A stretch of 64,000 nt of DNA, taken from positions 17,490 to 81,489 of the forward strand of contig JABLXR010000040.1 of assembly GCA_013178015.1 (NCBI GenBank). Direction: 5' to 3'. How positions within the stretch are numbered: the first letter of the stretch is position 1; each line of letters begins with the position of its first letter. The position numbers and the translations under genes are program-made. The notes below the pieces were generated by a model that saw only the letters and a program-made list of their open reading frames with translations, was not told the DNA's origin and did not search any database. Positions 56,883 to 64,000 of this stretch are shown here, piece after piece. This DNA comes from Anaerolineae bacterium. GTDB taxonomy: Bacteria; Chloroflexota; Anaerolineae; DRVO01.

Positions 56883-57950
56883 ATGAACGACCACGAGCGT
56901 TTCGTGCGCACCATGCACTATCAGGACGTTGACCGTGTTCCGTTCTGGGACTTTGGCTTCTGGACGGAGACCGTCGAGACCTGGTACGAGCAAGGCCTGC
57001 CGCGAGATGTCTGGCTCAATACCTACTTCGGCATGGATCGGCAGCACGAGCACTTTCCCATCAACCTGGGCATGATCCCCAAGTTTGAGGAGGAGGTCAT
57101 CGAGGACCGGGGCCAGAGCGAAGTCGTCATTGACTCGCAGGGGGTCAAGCTAGAGCGGCGCAAGGATGGGAGTTCCATTCCGCACTTCCTGGAGTTCCCC
57201 GTCAAGGACCGGGCCTCGTGGGAGGAGGTCAAGAAGCGTTACGATCCGGCGTCGCCCATGCGCTGGCCGGAGTACTTCGAAGACGCGGTGCGCGTGCGGC
57301 GAGAGCGGGACTACCCATTGGGGATATCGTGCGGGAGCATCTACGGGTGGCCCAGGAACCTGATGGGAGTGGAGAACCTGTCCCTGGCTGTCTACGACGA
57401 TCCGGGTCTGGTCAAGGACATGATGCGGCACTTCGCCGATCTGGCCATTGCTGTGATCACTCCGGTGCTGGAGGCACTGCCCATAGACTACGCCAGCTTC
57501 TGGGAAGACATGGCCTACAACACCGGCCCGTTGCTGTCGCCCAAGCTGTTCCGGGAGATGATGGTGCCCGAGTACCGACGCATCACCGATGTGCTGCATC
57601 GGTACGGGGTAGACGTGGTCTACGTGGACTGCGACGGGCGCATTGACCAGCTGCTGCCTCTGTGGCTGGAGGCAGGGGTGAACTGCATGTTCCCTTGGGA
57701 GGTGCGCTGCAATGAGGACCCCTGGCAGATGCGCCGGAAGTACGGCCGCGAGCTGCTAATCATCGGGGGCATAGACAAGCTGGCGCTCATCGCCGGGCGC
57801 GAGGCCATAGATGCCGAGGTGGCGCGGCGCAAACCTCTCATGGACGATGGCGGCTACATCCCCACGGTGGATCATCGGGTGCCGCCCGACGTGACCCTGG
57901 ACAACTACAAGTACTACCTGGAGGTCCTGCGCCGGGCCATCGAGCGGTAG
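56883..57950 (+). CDS. Uroporphyrinogen decarboxylase family protein
   Basis: 355 residues from ATG at 56883, with GGAGGAG about eight bases upstream. Motifs of the UroD/MtaA superfamily can be seen: an initial RFVRTMHYQDVDRVPFWDF, the mid-protein SFWEDMAYNTGPLLSPKLFREMMVP, VVYVDCDGRIDQLLPLWLEAGVNCMFPWEV, and the final HRVPPDVTLDNYKYYLEVL. MtaA/MtbA-like relatives transfer methyl groups between corrinoid proteins and coenzyme carriers. True UroD typically starts with RPVWFMRQAGRY, which is missing. It is therefore more likely a methyltransferase-like relative or catabolic enzyme. No corrinoid protein gene is adjacent. Confidence 0.82.
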   Translation: MNDHERFVRTMHYQDVDRVPFWDFGFWTETVETWYEQGLPRDVWLNTYFGMDRQHEHFPINLGMIPKFEEEVIEDRGQSEVVIDSQGVKLERRKDGSSIPHFLEFPVKDRASWEEVKKRYDPASPMRWPEYFEDAVRVRRERDYPLGISCGSIYGWPRNLMGVENLSLAVYDDPGLVKDMMRHFADLAIAVITPVLEALPIDYASFWEDMAYNTGPLLSPKLFREMMVPEYRRITDVLHRYGVDVVYVDCDGRIDQLLPLWLEAGVNCMFPWEVRCNEDPWQMRRKYGRELLIIGGIDKLALIAGREAIDAEVARRKPLMDDGGYIPTVDHRVPPDVTLDNYKYYLEVLRRAIER

Positions 57951-58026
57951 AACACTGCCCTCAGGGGAAGGCGGTAGCAGTCTCGCCACGCGCGACAACT
58001 GCAACAGCCTAGAGTCCACTTGAGTA

Positions 58027-58055
58027 TTGACCAGTACAGGTTAGTGCGATTGAAT
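58027..58055 (+). promoter_or_regulatory. Possible promoter of the HTH/PIN pair
   Basis: TTGACC at 58027-58032 and TTGAAT at 58050-58055 are 17 bases apart, about 24 bases before the GTG start. The -10 is only partly consensus. Confidence 0.5.
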
Positions 58056-58078
58056 GCGGGTTGAGGAGGTGAGCAGTC

Positions 58079-58369
58079 GTGCGCGAGATCATGACCCCAC
58101 AGCAGGTGGCAGCCTACCTGCAGGTGAATACCGACACCGTCTACCGCCTCATACGCAGGCGCAAACTGGCCGCGAGCCGCATCGGCCGTACGTACCGGAT
58201 ACCCAAGGCTGACCTAGAGGACTTCCTGATGGCCCAGAGCACTCGCCCCGAAGTGCGAGAAGCGTTGTTCCGCCGGGTGACAGACATTGCCAGGCGCAAT
58301 CCGGGCCTCGATAGCGACAGACTCCTGGAGGAACTAGAACAGGACGATAGGCAAGCGCAGCGCCGATGA
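58079..58369 (+). CDS. Helix-turn-helix (excisionase-type) protein, probable antitoxin
   Basis: 96 residues from GTG at 58079, with GAGGAGGTG upstream. Residues 1-55 hold a MerR/excisionase-type helix-turn-helix: MTPQQVAAYLQVNTDTVYRLIRRRKLAASRIGRTYRIP, the HTH_17 pattern. The acidic and arginine-rich C-terminal part (LLEELEQDDRQ) could wrap the toxin. The stop overlaps the start of the PIN gene by four bases (ATGA), the usual antitoxin-toxin arrangement. It should repress its own promoter. The call is by fold and context; similar proteins also occur alone as excisionase-like regulators. Confidence 0.85.
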   Translation: MREIMTPQQVAAYLQVNTDTVYRLIRRRKLAASRIGRTYRIPKADLEDFLMAQSTRPEVREALFRRVTDIARRNPGLDSDRLLEELEQDDRQAQRR

Positions 58370-58788
58370 TGCGCGTGCTCCTGGACGTCAACGTCATCAT
58401 CTCCGCCATTATCGCACCCAAAGGCACTCCCCGACGGGTACTGGAGGCCTGGCAGCACGGGCGTTTCCTACTGATCATCTCTGAAGGCATCATAGCTCAG
58501 GTGGAGGAGAAGCTGCGCTGCCCCAGAATCGGCGGTGCGTATGGCATCGGCGACGAAGATATCATCTGGGTGACAGCCCTGCTGCGTACTCAGGCCGATG
58601 TGATCTTCGTCGGCCCCGAATGTCTACCGGGAGCAATGGCCGACCCGGAGGATGACTACGTTCTGGCCACCGGCGTTCTCGGTCACGCCGATTGCCTGGT
58701 AACTGGCGACCGAGGGCTACTGGCCCTGGAGGAGCACCAGGGCATGAGACCACTGACGCCCACGGCCCGTCTCGCTCTTCTCGGCTAA
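58366..58788 (+). CDS. PIN-domain toxin (COG1569-like)
   Basis: 140 residues from ATG at 58366, overlapping the HTH gene stop; ATG at 58369 is equally possible. LLDVNVIISAIIAPKGTPRRVLEAW gives the first aspartate of the PIN active site. The second acidic residue is in GIIAQVEEKL, and ADPEDDYVLATGVLGHADCLVTGDRGLL provides the remaining aspartates. PIN toxins are metal-dependent RNases. With the excisionase-type partner it forms a type II toxin-antitoxin module. It is the last plus-strand gene before topA on the other strand. Confidence 0.88.
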   Translation: MMRVLLDVNVIISAIIAPKGTPRRVLEAWQHGRFLLIISEGIIAQVEEKLRCPRIGGAYGIGDEDIIWVTALLRTQADVIFVGPECLPGAMADPEDDYVLATGVLGHADCLVTGDRGLLALEEHQGMRPLTPTARLALLG

Positions 58789-58847
58789 GAGGGGTAGTGC
58801 TGGTGTCGGGGCTGCGCCGACGTGCCACAAGAGGGCGCCGTGCTTCC

Positions 58848-61154
58848 TCAGCTGCCCTCCGCCACCGGCTGCTCCTGTTCCTCCTCGGAGCGCTCCAAGG
58901 GGGCCTGCTTCCCGCAGGCGAGGCACTGGGCAGCGGAACGGCCCTTCTGCACCATGAGGCCACCGCAGCTGAGGCAACGCTGCTTCAGGGGCCGGCTGTG
59001 GGTGGCGAAGCGGCACTCCGGGTACGCCTCGCAGCCGTAGAACACGCGACCACGCCGACTGCGGCGCTGCACCAGCTCCGACCCACACTCGGGACAGGTC
59101 ACCCCGATCTTCTCCAGGAAGGGCCTGGTGTTGCGGCACTCGGGGTAGTTGCTGCATCCGATGAACTTCCCGAACCGGCCGTACTTGATCAGCATCGGCG
59201 CTCCGCAGACGTCGCAGTCCACACCAGCCAGCTCGTCTCGCATGCGCACGGCCTTGATTTCCCGGCGGGCGTGCTCCAGACGCTGGCTGAACGGGCGGTA
59301 GAACTCATCCACCACGGGCACCCACTTCTTGCGACCGGCGGCTATCTCGTCGAGGTCGTCCTCCATCTGGGCGGTGAATCCCACGTCCATCACCCGAGGG
59401 AAGTACTCCACTAGCAGGTCATTCACCACGAAGGCGATGTCGGTGGGAACCAGGTTGCGTTGCTGCCGCTCCACGTAGCCTCGGGCGATGATGGTGGAGA
59501 TGATGGCGGCGTAGGTGCTAGGTCGCCCAATACCCTTCCCCTCCAGCTCTTTGATCAGGCTGGCCTCGTTGTAGCGCGGGGGCGGTTGGGTGAAGTGCTG
59601 CTCCGGCAAAAGCTGCAGCAAGACCAGCGGCTCGCCCTCGCTGAGCTCCGGGATCTCGGGCTCCTCTCCTTTGCCGCGCTCGCCACCGTAGACGGCCAGA
59701 TAGCCGGGGAAGGCGAGAGTGGAGCCACTGGCACGGAACAAGTAATGGTGGCCGTCGTCCGTATCGGCGGCGACCTCGACCGCGATGGTGTTGTATACGG
59801 CCGACTTCATCTGACTGGCCACCAAGCGGCGCCAGATGAGCCGGTACAGCGCCAACTGGTCTCGGCTCAGGTGGGGAGCGACGCGCTCGGGAGTGCGTAG
59901 GACTGACGTAGGACGGATGGCCTCGTGGGCCTCCTGGGCCCTCTTGGAGCGGGTTCGGTACCGCCTGGGGCTGTCGGGCAGGTACTCACGGCCGAACCGC
60001 TCTTCCGCCACGGACCTGGCCTCTCGCAAAGCGGACTCGGCCACGTGGACGCTGTCGGTGCGCATGTAGGTGATCAGGCCAACGGATCCCTCGGGACCGA
60101 GATCCACCCCTTCGTACAGCTGCTGGGCCACGCGCATAGTGCGGGACGCCTGGAACCGCAGCACCCGCGAAGCTTCTTGCTGCAGAGTGCTCGTAGTGAA
60201 GGGTGGCGGCGGCGAGCGGCGTCGAGTGCCCCGCTTGATGCTGTCCACCCGAAAAGCAGCGCCCTTGAGCCGCTCGCAGACTTGAGTGGCGCTCTCCTCG
60301 TCGGGCAGGTCCGCGTCCTTGCCGTCGGCCTTGACCAGAGCGGCCTTGAACTGCTGGTCGTGCGCCTCGACCCGCGCCAGGAGGGCATCCACGGTCCAGT
60401 ACTCCTCGGGGACGAAGGCCTGTATCTCCCGCTCACGCTCCACGATGAGGCGCACGGCGACCGACTGCACCCGGCCGGCCGACAGCCGGCTGCGCACTTT
60501 CTCCCACAGCAGAGGCGTGAGCTGATAGCCCACCAGCCGGTCCAGTATTCGCCGAGCTTGCTGGGCGTCCACCAGGTTATGGTCAATGGCGCGAGGGTGC
60601 TGGAAGGCTTCCCGGATGGCATCCTGCGTTATCTCGTGAAACACCACCCGGCGAGCCCGCTCCGGATCCAGGCCGGTAGCGGCCATGATGTGCCAAGCGA
60701 TGGCTTCCCCCTCGCGGTCCAGGTCGGTAGCCAGGTAGACCTCGTTGGCCCCATCCACCGCCTGCTTCAGTTCCCTCACCACGGCGCGCTTGTCATTGGG
60801 TATGCGGTAGGTTGGCTCGTAGTTCCGTTCCGTGTCCACCGACAGGCGCGAGCGCAGGAGATCGCGCACGTGGCCGATGGATGCCTTCACGGTATAGCCT
60901 CGGCCCAAGTAGCGCTGGATGGTGCGTGCCTTGGTGGGCGATTCGACGATGACCAGGTTGCCCTTGCGTCGGGCGGGCGCCTTGCTGCTGCTGGCGGACT
61001 GGGCTGCCCCGGCGGTGCGACGGAAGAGCCGGCTCCCGCAGCTGGGGCACTGGCCCGCAATCCCGGGAGCGCCAGACTTCGCCCGGCTGGGGTGCGGTTC
61101 CGCCATGGTCACCTTAGCTTTGCACTTCAGGCAATAGGCTTGTATGTCGGTCAA
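58848..61154 (-). CDS. topA: DNA topoisomerase I with extra N-terminal zinc-finger domain
   Basis: 768 residues. The first 65 residues are an extra domain with two C-x-x-C pairs (YCLKCKAKVTM and GQCPSCGSRLF), resembling DUF5679, joined by an alanine/serine/lysine linker to the standard Toprim domain at NLVIVESPTKARTIQRYLG. DLDREGEAIAWHI is the acidic metal site and VGLITYMRTDSV carries the active tyrosine. Three C-terminal cysteine clusters follow: CDVCGAPM...CSNYPEC, CPECGSEL...CEAYPEC and a diverged CLSCGG...CLACGK. It relaxes negative supercoils. The GC-rich 3' end lies 59 bases from the PIN gene stop. The next minus-strand gene upstream is manC. Confidence 0.94.
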   Translation of the reverse strand: MTDIQAYCLKCKAKVTMAEPHPSRAKSGAPGIAGQCPSCGSRLFRRTAGAAQSASSSKAPARRKGNLVIVESPTKARTIQRYLGRGYTVKASIGHVRDLLRSRLSVDTERNYEPTYRIPNDKRAVVRELKQAVDGANEVYLATDLDREGEAIAWHIMAATGLDPERARRVVFHEITQDAIREAFQHPRAIDHNLVDAQQARRILDRLVGYQLTPLLWEKVRSRLSAGRVQSVAVRLIVEREREIQAFVPEEYWTVDALLARVEAHDQQFKAALVKADGKDADLPDEESATQVCERLKGAAFRVDSIKRGTRRRSPPPPFTTSTLQQEASRVLRFQASRTMRVAQQLYEGVDLGPEGSVGLITYMRTDSVHVAESALREARSVAEERFGREYLPDSPRRYRTRSKRAQEAHEAIRPTSVLRTPERVAPHLSRDQLALYRLIWRRLVASQMKSAVYNTIAVEVAADTDDGHHYLFRASGSTLAFPGYLAVYGGERGKGEEPEIPELSEGEPLVLLQLLPEQHFTQPPPRYNEASLIKELEGKGIGRPSTYAAIISTIIARGYVERQQRNLVPTDIAFVVNDLLVEYFPRVMDVGFTAQMEDDLDEIAAGRKKWVPVVDEFYRPFSQRLEHARREIKAVRMRDELAGVDCDVCGAPMLIKYGRFGKFIGCSNYPECRNTRPFLEKIGVTCPECGSELVQRRSRRGRVFYGCEAYPECRFATHSRPLKQRCLSCGGLMVQKGRSAAQCLACGKQAPLERSEEEQEQPVAEGS

Positions 61155-61168
61155 CTGGCAAACGACTC

Positions 61169-62239
61169 CTAGAGATACTCCTCGCGATTCTCGGCTTTCA
61201 GCCGCTCTACCAGGTCCTTAACCTCCTGGGAACGGCTCTTGGGGCACACCAGCAGCACATCGTCCGTGTCTACGATGATGACATCCTTCATACCGATGGT
61301 GGCGATCAGACGTCGTCCTCCGTAGATGAGCGATCCCGTAGTTTCGGAGCCCAGGTGCTCGGCGCCGACCACGATGTTGCCATGTTCGTCGGCACTGAGG
61401 ACCTCGGCCAGGCTGGTCCAGCTTCCCACATCGCTCCACCCTAGGTCCGCTGGCACCACAGCCACGCGATCATCCCTCTCCATCACGCCCACGTCCACGC
61501 TGATGGGCTCTATGCGGCGCCAGACCCGCTCCAGGGTGGAGCGCTCGTCGGGGGTTCCCAGGTCGGCCTCGGCTTCCGCTAGCGCCTGATGCAGGTCGGG
61601 GAGGTGCTTGGCGATGGCGTTCAGAATGCGGTCCACCTTCCATACGAACATGCCTGCGTTCCACAGGTGGCGTCCGTCGGCGACAAAGCGTTCAGCGGTA
61701 GCCGGGTCCGGCTTCTCGGTGAAGCGGGCCACCTGGTAGGTGGGATGCCCGTAGTAGGTGGCTATCGGCACCCCGACCTCGATATAGCCGTAGCCCGTCT
61801 CGGGACGGGAGGGCTTGATGCCGATGGTTACCAGGTAGCCCTGCTGGGCCAGGCTCTCAGCCGCTCGCAGCGCCAATATGAACTCATCCGCACGCTGGAT
61901 CACGTGGTCGGCGCTCAGCACAGCCACGGCGGCTTGTGGATCGCGACGGCGAATGTAGAGGGTGCCCAGGCCGACCGCCGGCGCGGTGTTCTTCCCCGAA
62001 GGCTCGACGATGATGTTCTCCGGGGGGACCTCCGTGAGCTGCCGGCAGACCTCCGTCTCGCACACCGTGTTGGTGACGACATAGACGTGATCGGGCGGCA
62101 TCAGGGGGCCCAGGCGGGCAAAGGTCTCCTGCAGCATGGTGCTGGGCGAAACGATGTTCAGCAGCTGCTTGGGCCGGTCCTGACGACTGCGCGGCCAGAG
62201 GCGGGTCCCCTGGCCTCCGGCCAGTATCAGGGCGTACAT
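61169..62239 (-). CDS. manC: Mannose-1-phosphate guanylyltransferase
   Basis: 356 residues from ATG at complement 62239, with AGGAGG about ten bases upstream. ALILAGGQGTRLWPRSRQD is the nucleotidyltransferase signature; RPKQLLNI, the FEKP-like ARFTEKPD and SADHVI segments and DLGWSDVGSWTSL are typical of GDP-mannose pyrophosphorylases. The C-terminal phosphomannose isomerase domain of bifunctional ManC is missing, so this is the short form of about 350 residues. It makes GDP-mannose for glycans, and could feed the polyprenyl-phosphate mannosyltransferase-like protein at 17068-17784. It ends 15 bases before topA and probably shares its transcript. Confidence 0.95.
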   Translation of the reverse strand: MYALILAGGQGTRLWPRSRQDRPKQLLNIVSPSTMLQETFARLGPLMPPDHVYVVTNTVCETEVCRQLTEVPPENIIVEPSGKNTAPAVGLGTLYIRRRDPQAAVAVLSADHVIQRADEFILALRAAESLAQQGYLVTIGIKPSRPETGYGYIEVGVPIATYYGHPTYQVARFTEKPDPATAERFVADGRHLWNAGMFVWKVDRILNAIAKHLPDLHQALAEAEADLGTPDERSTLERVWRRIEPISVDVGVMERDDRVAVVPADLGWSDVGSWTSLAEVLSADEHGNIVVGAEHLGSETTGSLIYGGRRLIATIGMKDVIIVDTDDVLLVCPKSRSQEVKDLVERLKAENREEYL

Positions 62240-62294
62240 TGGGAGCGAACCTCCTGGGAAAGGCCTGACTGCACTTAGCCGCTAGAAGGGCCTC

Positions 62295-62319
62295 GGGGAC
62301 CGTTCCACAATCGGTCCCC
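62295..62319 (-). terminator. Hairpin between dprA and manC
   Basis: GGGGACCG (62295-62302) and CGGTCCCC (62312-62319) can pair around a 9-base loop, directly after the dprA stop. It lacks a T-tract on the minus strand, so it may be only a weak terminator. Confidence 0.4.
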
Positions 62320-63450
62320 TCAATCAAGAGTGTAAGCCAGCCCCGTCTCGCGCACCAGAACGTAGTGCATGCCCCCGACCGAGCGCGCCAGCCCCTTGAG
62401 CTCCAACAAGGCCAGGGTACTGGAGACGGTGGCCACGGGCAGGCCGCTACTCCGGCCGATCTCATCCACGTGCAACGGATCCGGGCTGAGGCAGCTCAGC
62501 ACCCGCCGTTCGTTGTCGTCCGTCGGCATGGCCAGTCGCACCTCGGCCTGGGCTGCGACTAGTTGCAGATCCATCTCCTCCAGGACGTCCTCGGCGCAGG
62601 TAACCAGCTTGGCCTCTCCGCGCTGGATGAGGCGGTTGGTGCCTCGGCTCATGGGCCAGAAGATACCTCCGGGGACGGCATAGGTGTCCCGCCCCTGCTC
62701 CAGGGCGAACTGGACGGTGATGAGAGCACCACTGCGGTCCCCTGCTTCCACCACTAGCACACCGTGACACATGCCGCTAATGATGCGATTGCGTGGAGGG
62801 AAGTTGCGGGCATCGGGTCGAGTGCCCAAAGGATACTCGCTGAGCAAGGCACCGTTCTCCACCACCCGCGCGGCCAACCCCTGATGCCGGACGGGGTAGA
62901 TGACGTCCACCCCCGAGCCCAGCACCGCCAGGGTGCGCCCACCCGAGTCCAACGCTGCTTCGTGGGCGGCGGCATCTATCCCCAGAGCTAGGCCACTCAC
63001 CACAGTGACGCCGGACGCAGCCAGACCGGCTACTATGCGGCGCGTAGCTTCCAGACCGTAGCGGGTCGGCCGGCGGGTGCCCACCACCGCCACTGCCAGG
63101 CTGTCGCACTCGAGTAGGGCTCCCCGCACGTAGAGCACTGGGGGTGGAGAGGAGATATGGCGCAAGCGTTCGGGATACTCCGGGTGAGTCAGGGGCAGCG
63201 CGGTGACGCCGCGGCGATCCAGCAGATCGGCTTGAGCCTGGGGATCTATCCGCCGACGGCTGCGAAGCAGCTCCTCCGCGACCGAGCGCGGAAGCCCGGC
63301 GAAAAGGAGTTCGGTATCGTCCGAATGCCAGGCGCGACGCAGCGACCCGAAGCGGCTCAGGAGGTGCTGAATGCGCCCGGACCCCAAGCCCTGGACGCGA
63401 CTGAGAGCAAGCCAGTAGGGGGTATCCTCAGGATCGTAGTCGGCCAGCAC
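62320..63450 (-). CDS. dprA: DNA processing protein DprA
   Basis: 376 residues from GTG at complement 63450, with GGAGG three bases before it; longer starts at complement 63522 or 63486 are possible. The N-terminal helical part (LSRVQGLGSGRIQHLLSRFG) is followed by the Rossmann-like core. AVVGTRRPTRYGLEATRRIVAGL, VSGLALGIDAAAHEAAL, TLAVLGSGVDVIYP, GALLSEYPLGTRPDARNFPPRNRIISGM and RSGALITVQFALEQGRDTYAVPG are all DprA signatures. It loads RecA on incoming single-stranded DNA during transformation. The C-terminal part resembles a winged helix (VDEIGRSSGLPVATVSSTLALLELKGL). A KH-domain gene lies just upstream. Confidence 0.94.
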   Translation of the reverse strand: MLADYDPEDTPYWLALSRVQGLGSGRIQHLLSRFGSLRRAWHSDDTELLFAGLPRSVAEELLRSRRRIDPQAQADLLDRRGVTALPLTHPEYPERLRHISSPPPVLYVRGALLECDSLAVAVVGTRRPTRYGLEATRRIVAGLAASGVTVVSGLALGIDAAAHEAALDSGGRTLAVLGSGVDVIYPVRHQGLAARVVENGALLSEYPLGTRPDARNFPPRNRIISGMCHGVLVVEAGDRSGALITVQFALEQGRDTYAVPGGIFWPMSRGTNRLIQRGEAKLVTCAEDVLEEMDLQLVAAQAEVRLAMPTDDNERRVLSCLSPDPLHVDEIGRSSGLPVATVSSTLALLELKGLARSVGGMHYVLVRETGLAYTLD

Positions 63451-63581
63451 ACTCCTCCGGCACGGGGGCCATGCAGGCGTGAGGGGCATCAGTGGGTGTG
63501 CCTGATAGCGGTCCGGCCCCATCCACTGGGGGCAGAAGGCTCACAGGCACAGTGGCAGGTACCCGCCGGATGGCCCCTGGA

Positions 63582-63809
63582 TCAGTCTATCTCCAGGACA
63601 GCGCGCTGCCCCTTCTTCTCAGCGGCGACACGAAGGACAGTGCGCATGGCATTGGCGACGCTGCCGCCCTTGCCGATGACGCGTCCGACGTCGCTGGCAT
63701 CTACCCGGAGCCGGTAGAGAGTGGCTCTCGGTCCCACCAGCTCTAGCACTTGCACCTTCTCTGGGTGCTCTACCAGGTTATGGGCGATGAACTCAATCAG
63801 AGGTCGCAT
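63582..63809 (-). CDS. khpA: KH-domain RNA-binding protein KhpA
   Basis: 75 residues from ATG at complement 63809, with GGGGAG upstream. The single KH domain has DASDVGRVIGKGGSVANAMRTVL, the G-x-x-G loop region. KhpA works with KhpB in RNA binding linked to cell growth and division in Gram-positives. It is usually encoded between rpsP and rimM; here rimM is replaced by dprA downstream, while the partial upstream gene fits rpsP. Confidence 0.94.
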   Translation of the reverse strand: MRPLIEFIAHNLVEHPEKVQVLELVGPRATLYRLRVDASDVGRVIGKGGSVANAMRTVLRVAAEKKGQRAVLEID

Positions 63810-63854
63810 GTCATCTCCCCAGTTCCAGCGCGGGAGCGTGTCGGCTCGGGCGGC

Positions 63855-64000
63855 TTAGGATGCCTCGGGCCGCAGGGCCTCCTCCGGCTCGACCGGCGTC
63901 GGCCCGGCTGGTTCGGCCTCGGTCTCTACCTGGGCCTGGTCCTCAGCGGCTGCAGGTTCTGGCTGAGCCTGGGACTCGGGCTCCGCCGCCTCGGCTGTAG
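63855..64000 (-). CDS. Acidic C-terminal tail of a gene continuing beyond the window, probably ribosomal protein S16
   Basis: The frame read on the minus strand from base 64000 to the TAA at complement 63855-63857 has 47 residues before the stop: alanine, glutamate, proline and glutamine-rich, without a fold. It precedes khpA by 45 bases. khpA normally follows rpsP, and S16 proteins of some bacteria carry acidic Ala/Glu/Pro tails, so this is likely the end of rpsP. The conserved S16 core is not in the window, so the identity is inferred from position. Confidence 0.6.
   Translation of the reverse strand, partial: TAEAAEPESQAQPEPAAAEDQAQVETEAEPAGPTPVEPEEALRPEAS

Noticed and set aside
59925..61172. 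415-residue plus-strand open frame
   Set aside because: It is the complement of topA; topA has all catalytic motifs, while this frame has none.

Overview
The window is a GC-rich bacterial chromosome segment with dense, mostly plus-strand genes. It most resembles Chloroflexota (Anaerolineae or a relative). The clues are a Tat-type lipoprotein solute-binding protein with a valine/threonine-rich stretch after its lipobox, secreted proteins with repeated 'FLPSLLRDYY'-like segments, an archaeal-type upper mevalonate cluster, T-box control of thrS and a frameshifted prfB. This placement is inference; no rRNA gene is present.

Layout. (1) 2-14464: a closely packed run of 14 plus-strand genes, several overlapping by 1-4 bases. 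It holds a DegT-type aminotransferase (cut by the window edge), a carbohydrate ABC importer (binding protein and two permeases), two amidohydrolase-like proteins, a second DegT aminotransferase, an iron/zinc alcohol dehydrogenase-like enzyme, a transglutaminase-fold protein, a Kelch-like propeller, a sugar-phosphate isomerase-like TIM barrel, a C45 (penicillin acyltransferase-like) protein, a polysaccharide deacetylase-like protein and a nucleotidyltransferase-like protein. It looks like one uptake-and-processing pathway for an amino- or keto-sugar-like compound; the substrate is unknown. (2) 14866-16989: promoter, tRNA-Val(GAC), T-box leader with ACC specifier, and a thrS lacking the TGS domain. 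(3) 17068-24790: a polyprenyl-phosphate sugar transferase-like protein (minus strand), DUF4349 lipoprotein, gatB, glutamate dehydrogenase, a repeat-rich gap and a TgpA-like membrane transglutaminase. (4) 24869-36335: housekeeping genes for an S1 protein, clpC, radA, ftsY, prfB with its programmed +1 shift, gyrA and a phosphoesterase. (5) 36294-39185: uvrA on the minus strand. (6) 39427-48412: cell-surface genes, namely a TolB-like lipoprotein, a very large secreted propeller/C39-peptidase protein, an isomerase-like protein, an FlgD-like-repeat lipoprotein and two GT2 glycosyltransferases. (7) 48495-52375: tsaE, a GNAT acetyltransferase, a membrane/GAF/helix-turn-helix regulator and a Clp1/Grc3-type P-loop kinase, coupled by overlapping start and stop codons. 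(8) 52718-56658: class II HMG-CoA reductase, archaeal-type HMG-CoA synthase, thiolase and DUF35 protein, the upper mevalonate pathway. (9) 56821-58788: a UroD-family protein and an HTH/PIN toxin-antitoxin pair. (10) 58848-64000, minus strand: topA with an extra N-terminal zinc finger, manC, dprA, khpA and the acidic tail of a gene that is probably rpsP.

Two palindromic repeats have arms that run into the 3' ends of coding sequences. Rho-independent-like hairpins mostly lack long T-tracts, as is common at high GC. No CRISPR array, insertion sequence or prophage was recognised.
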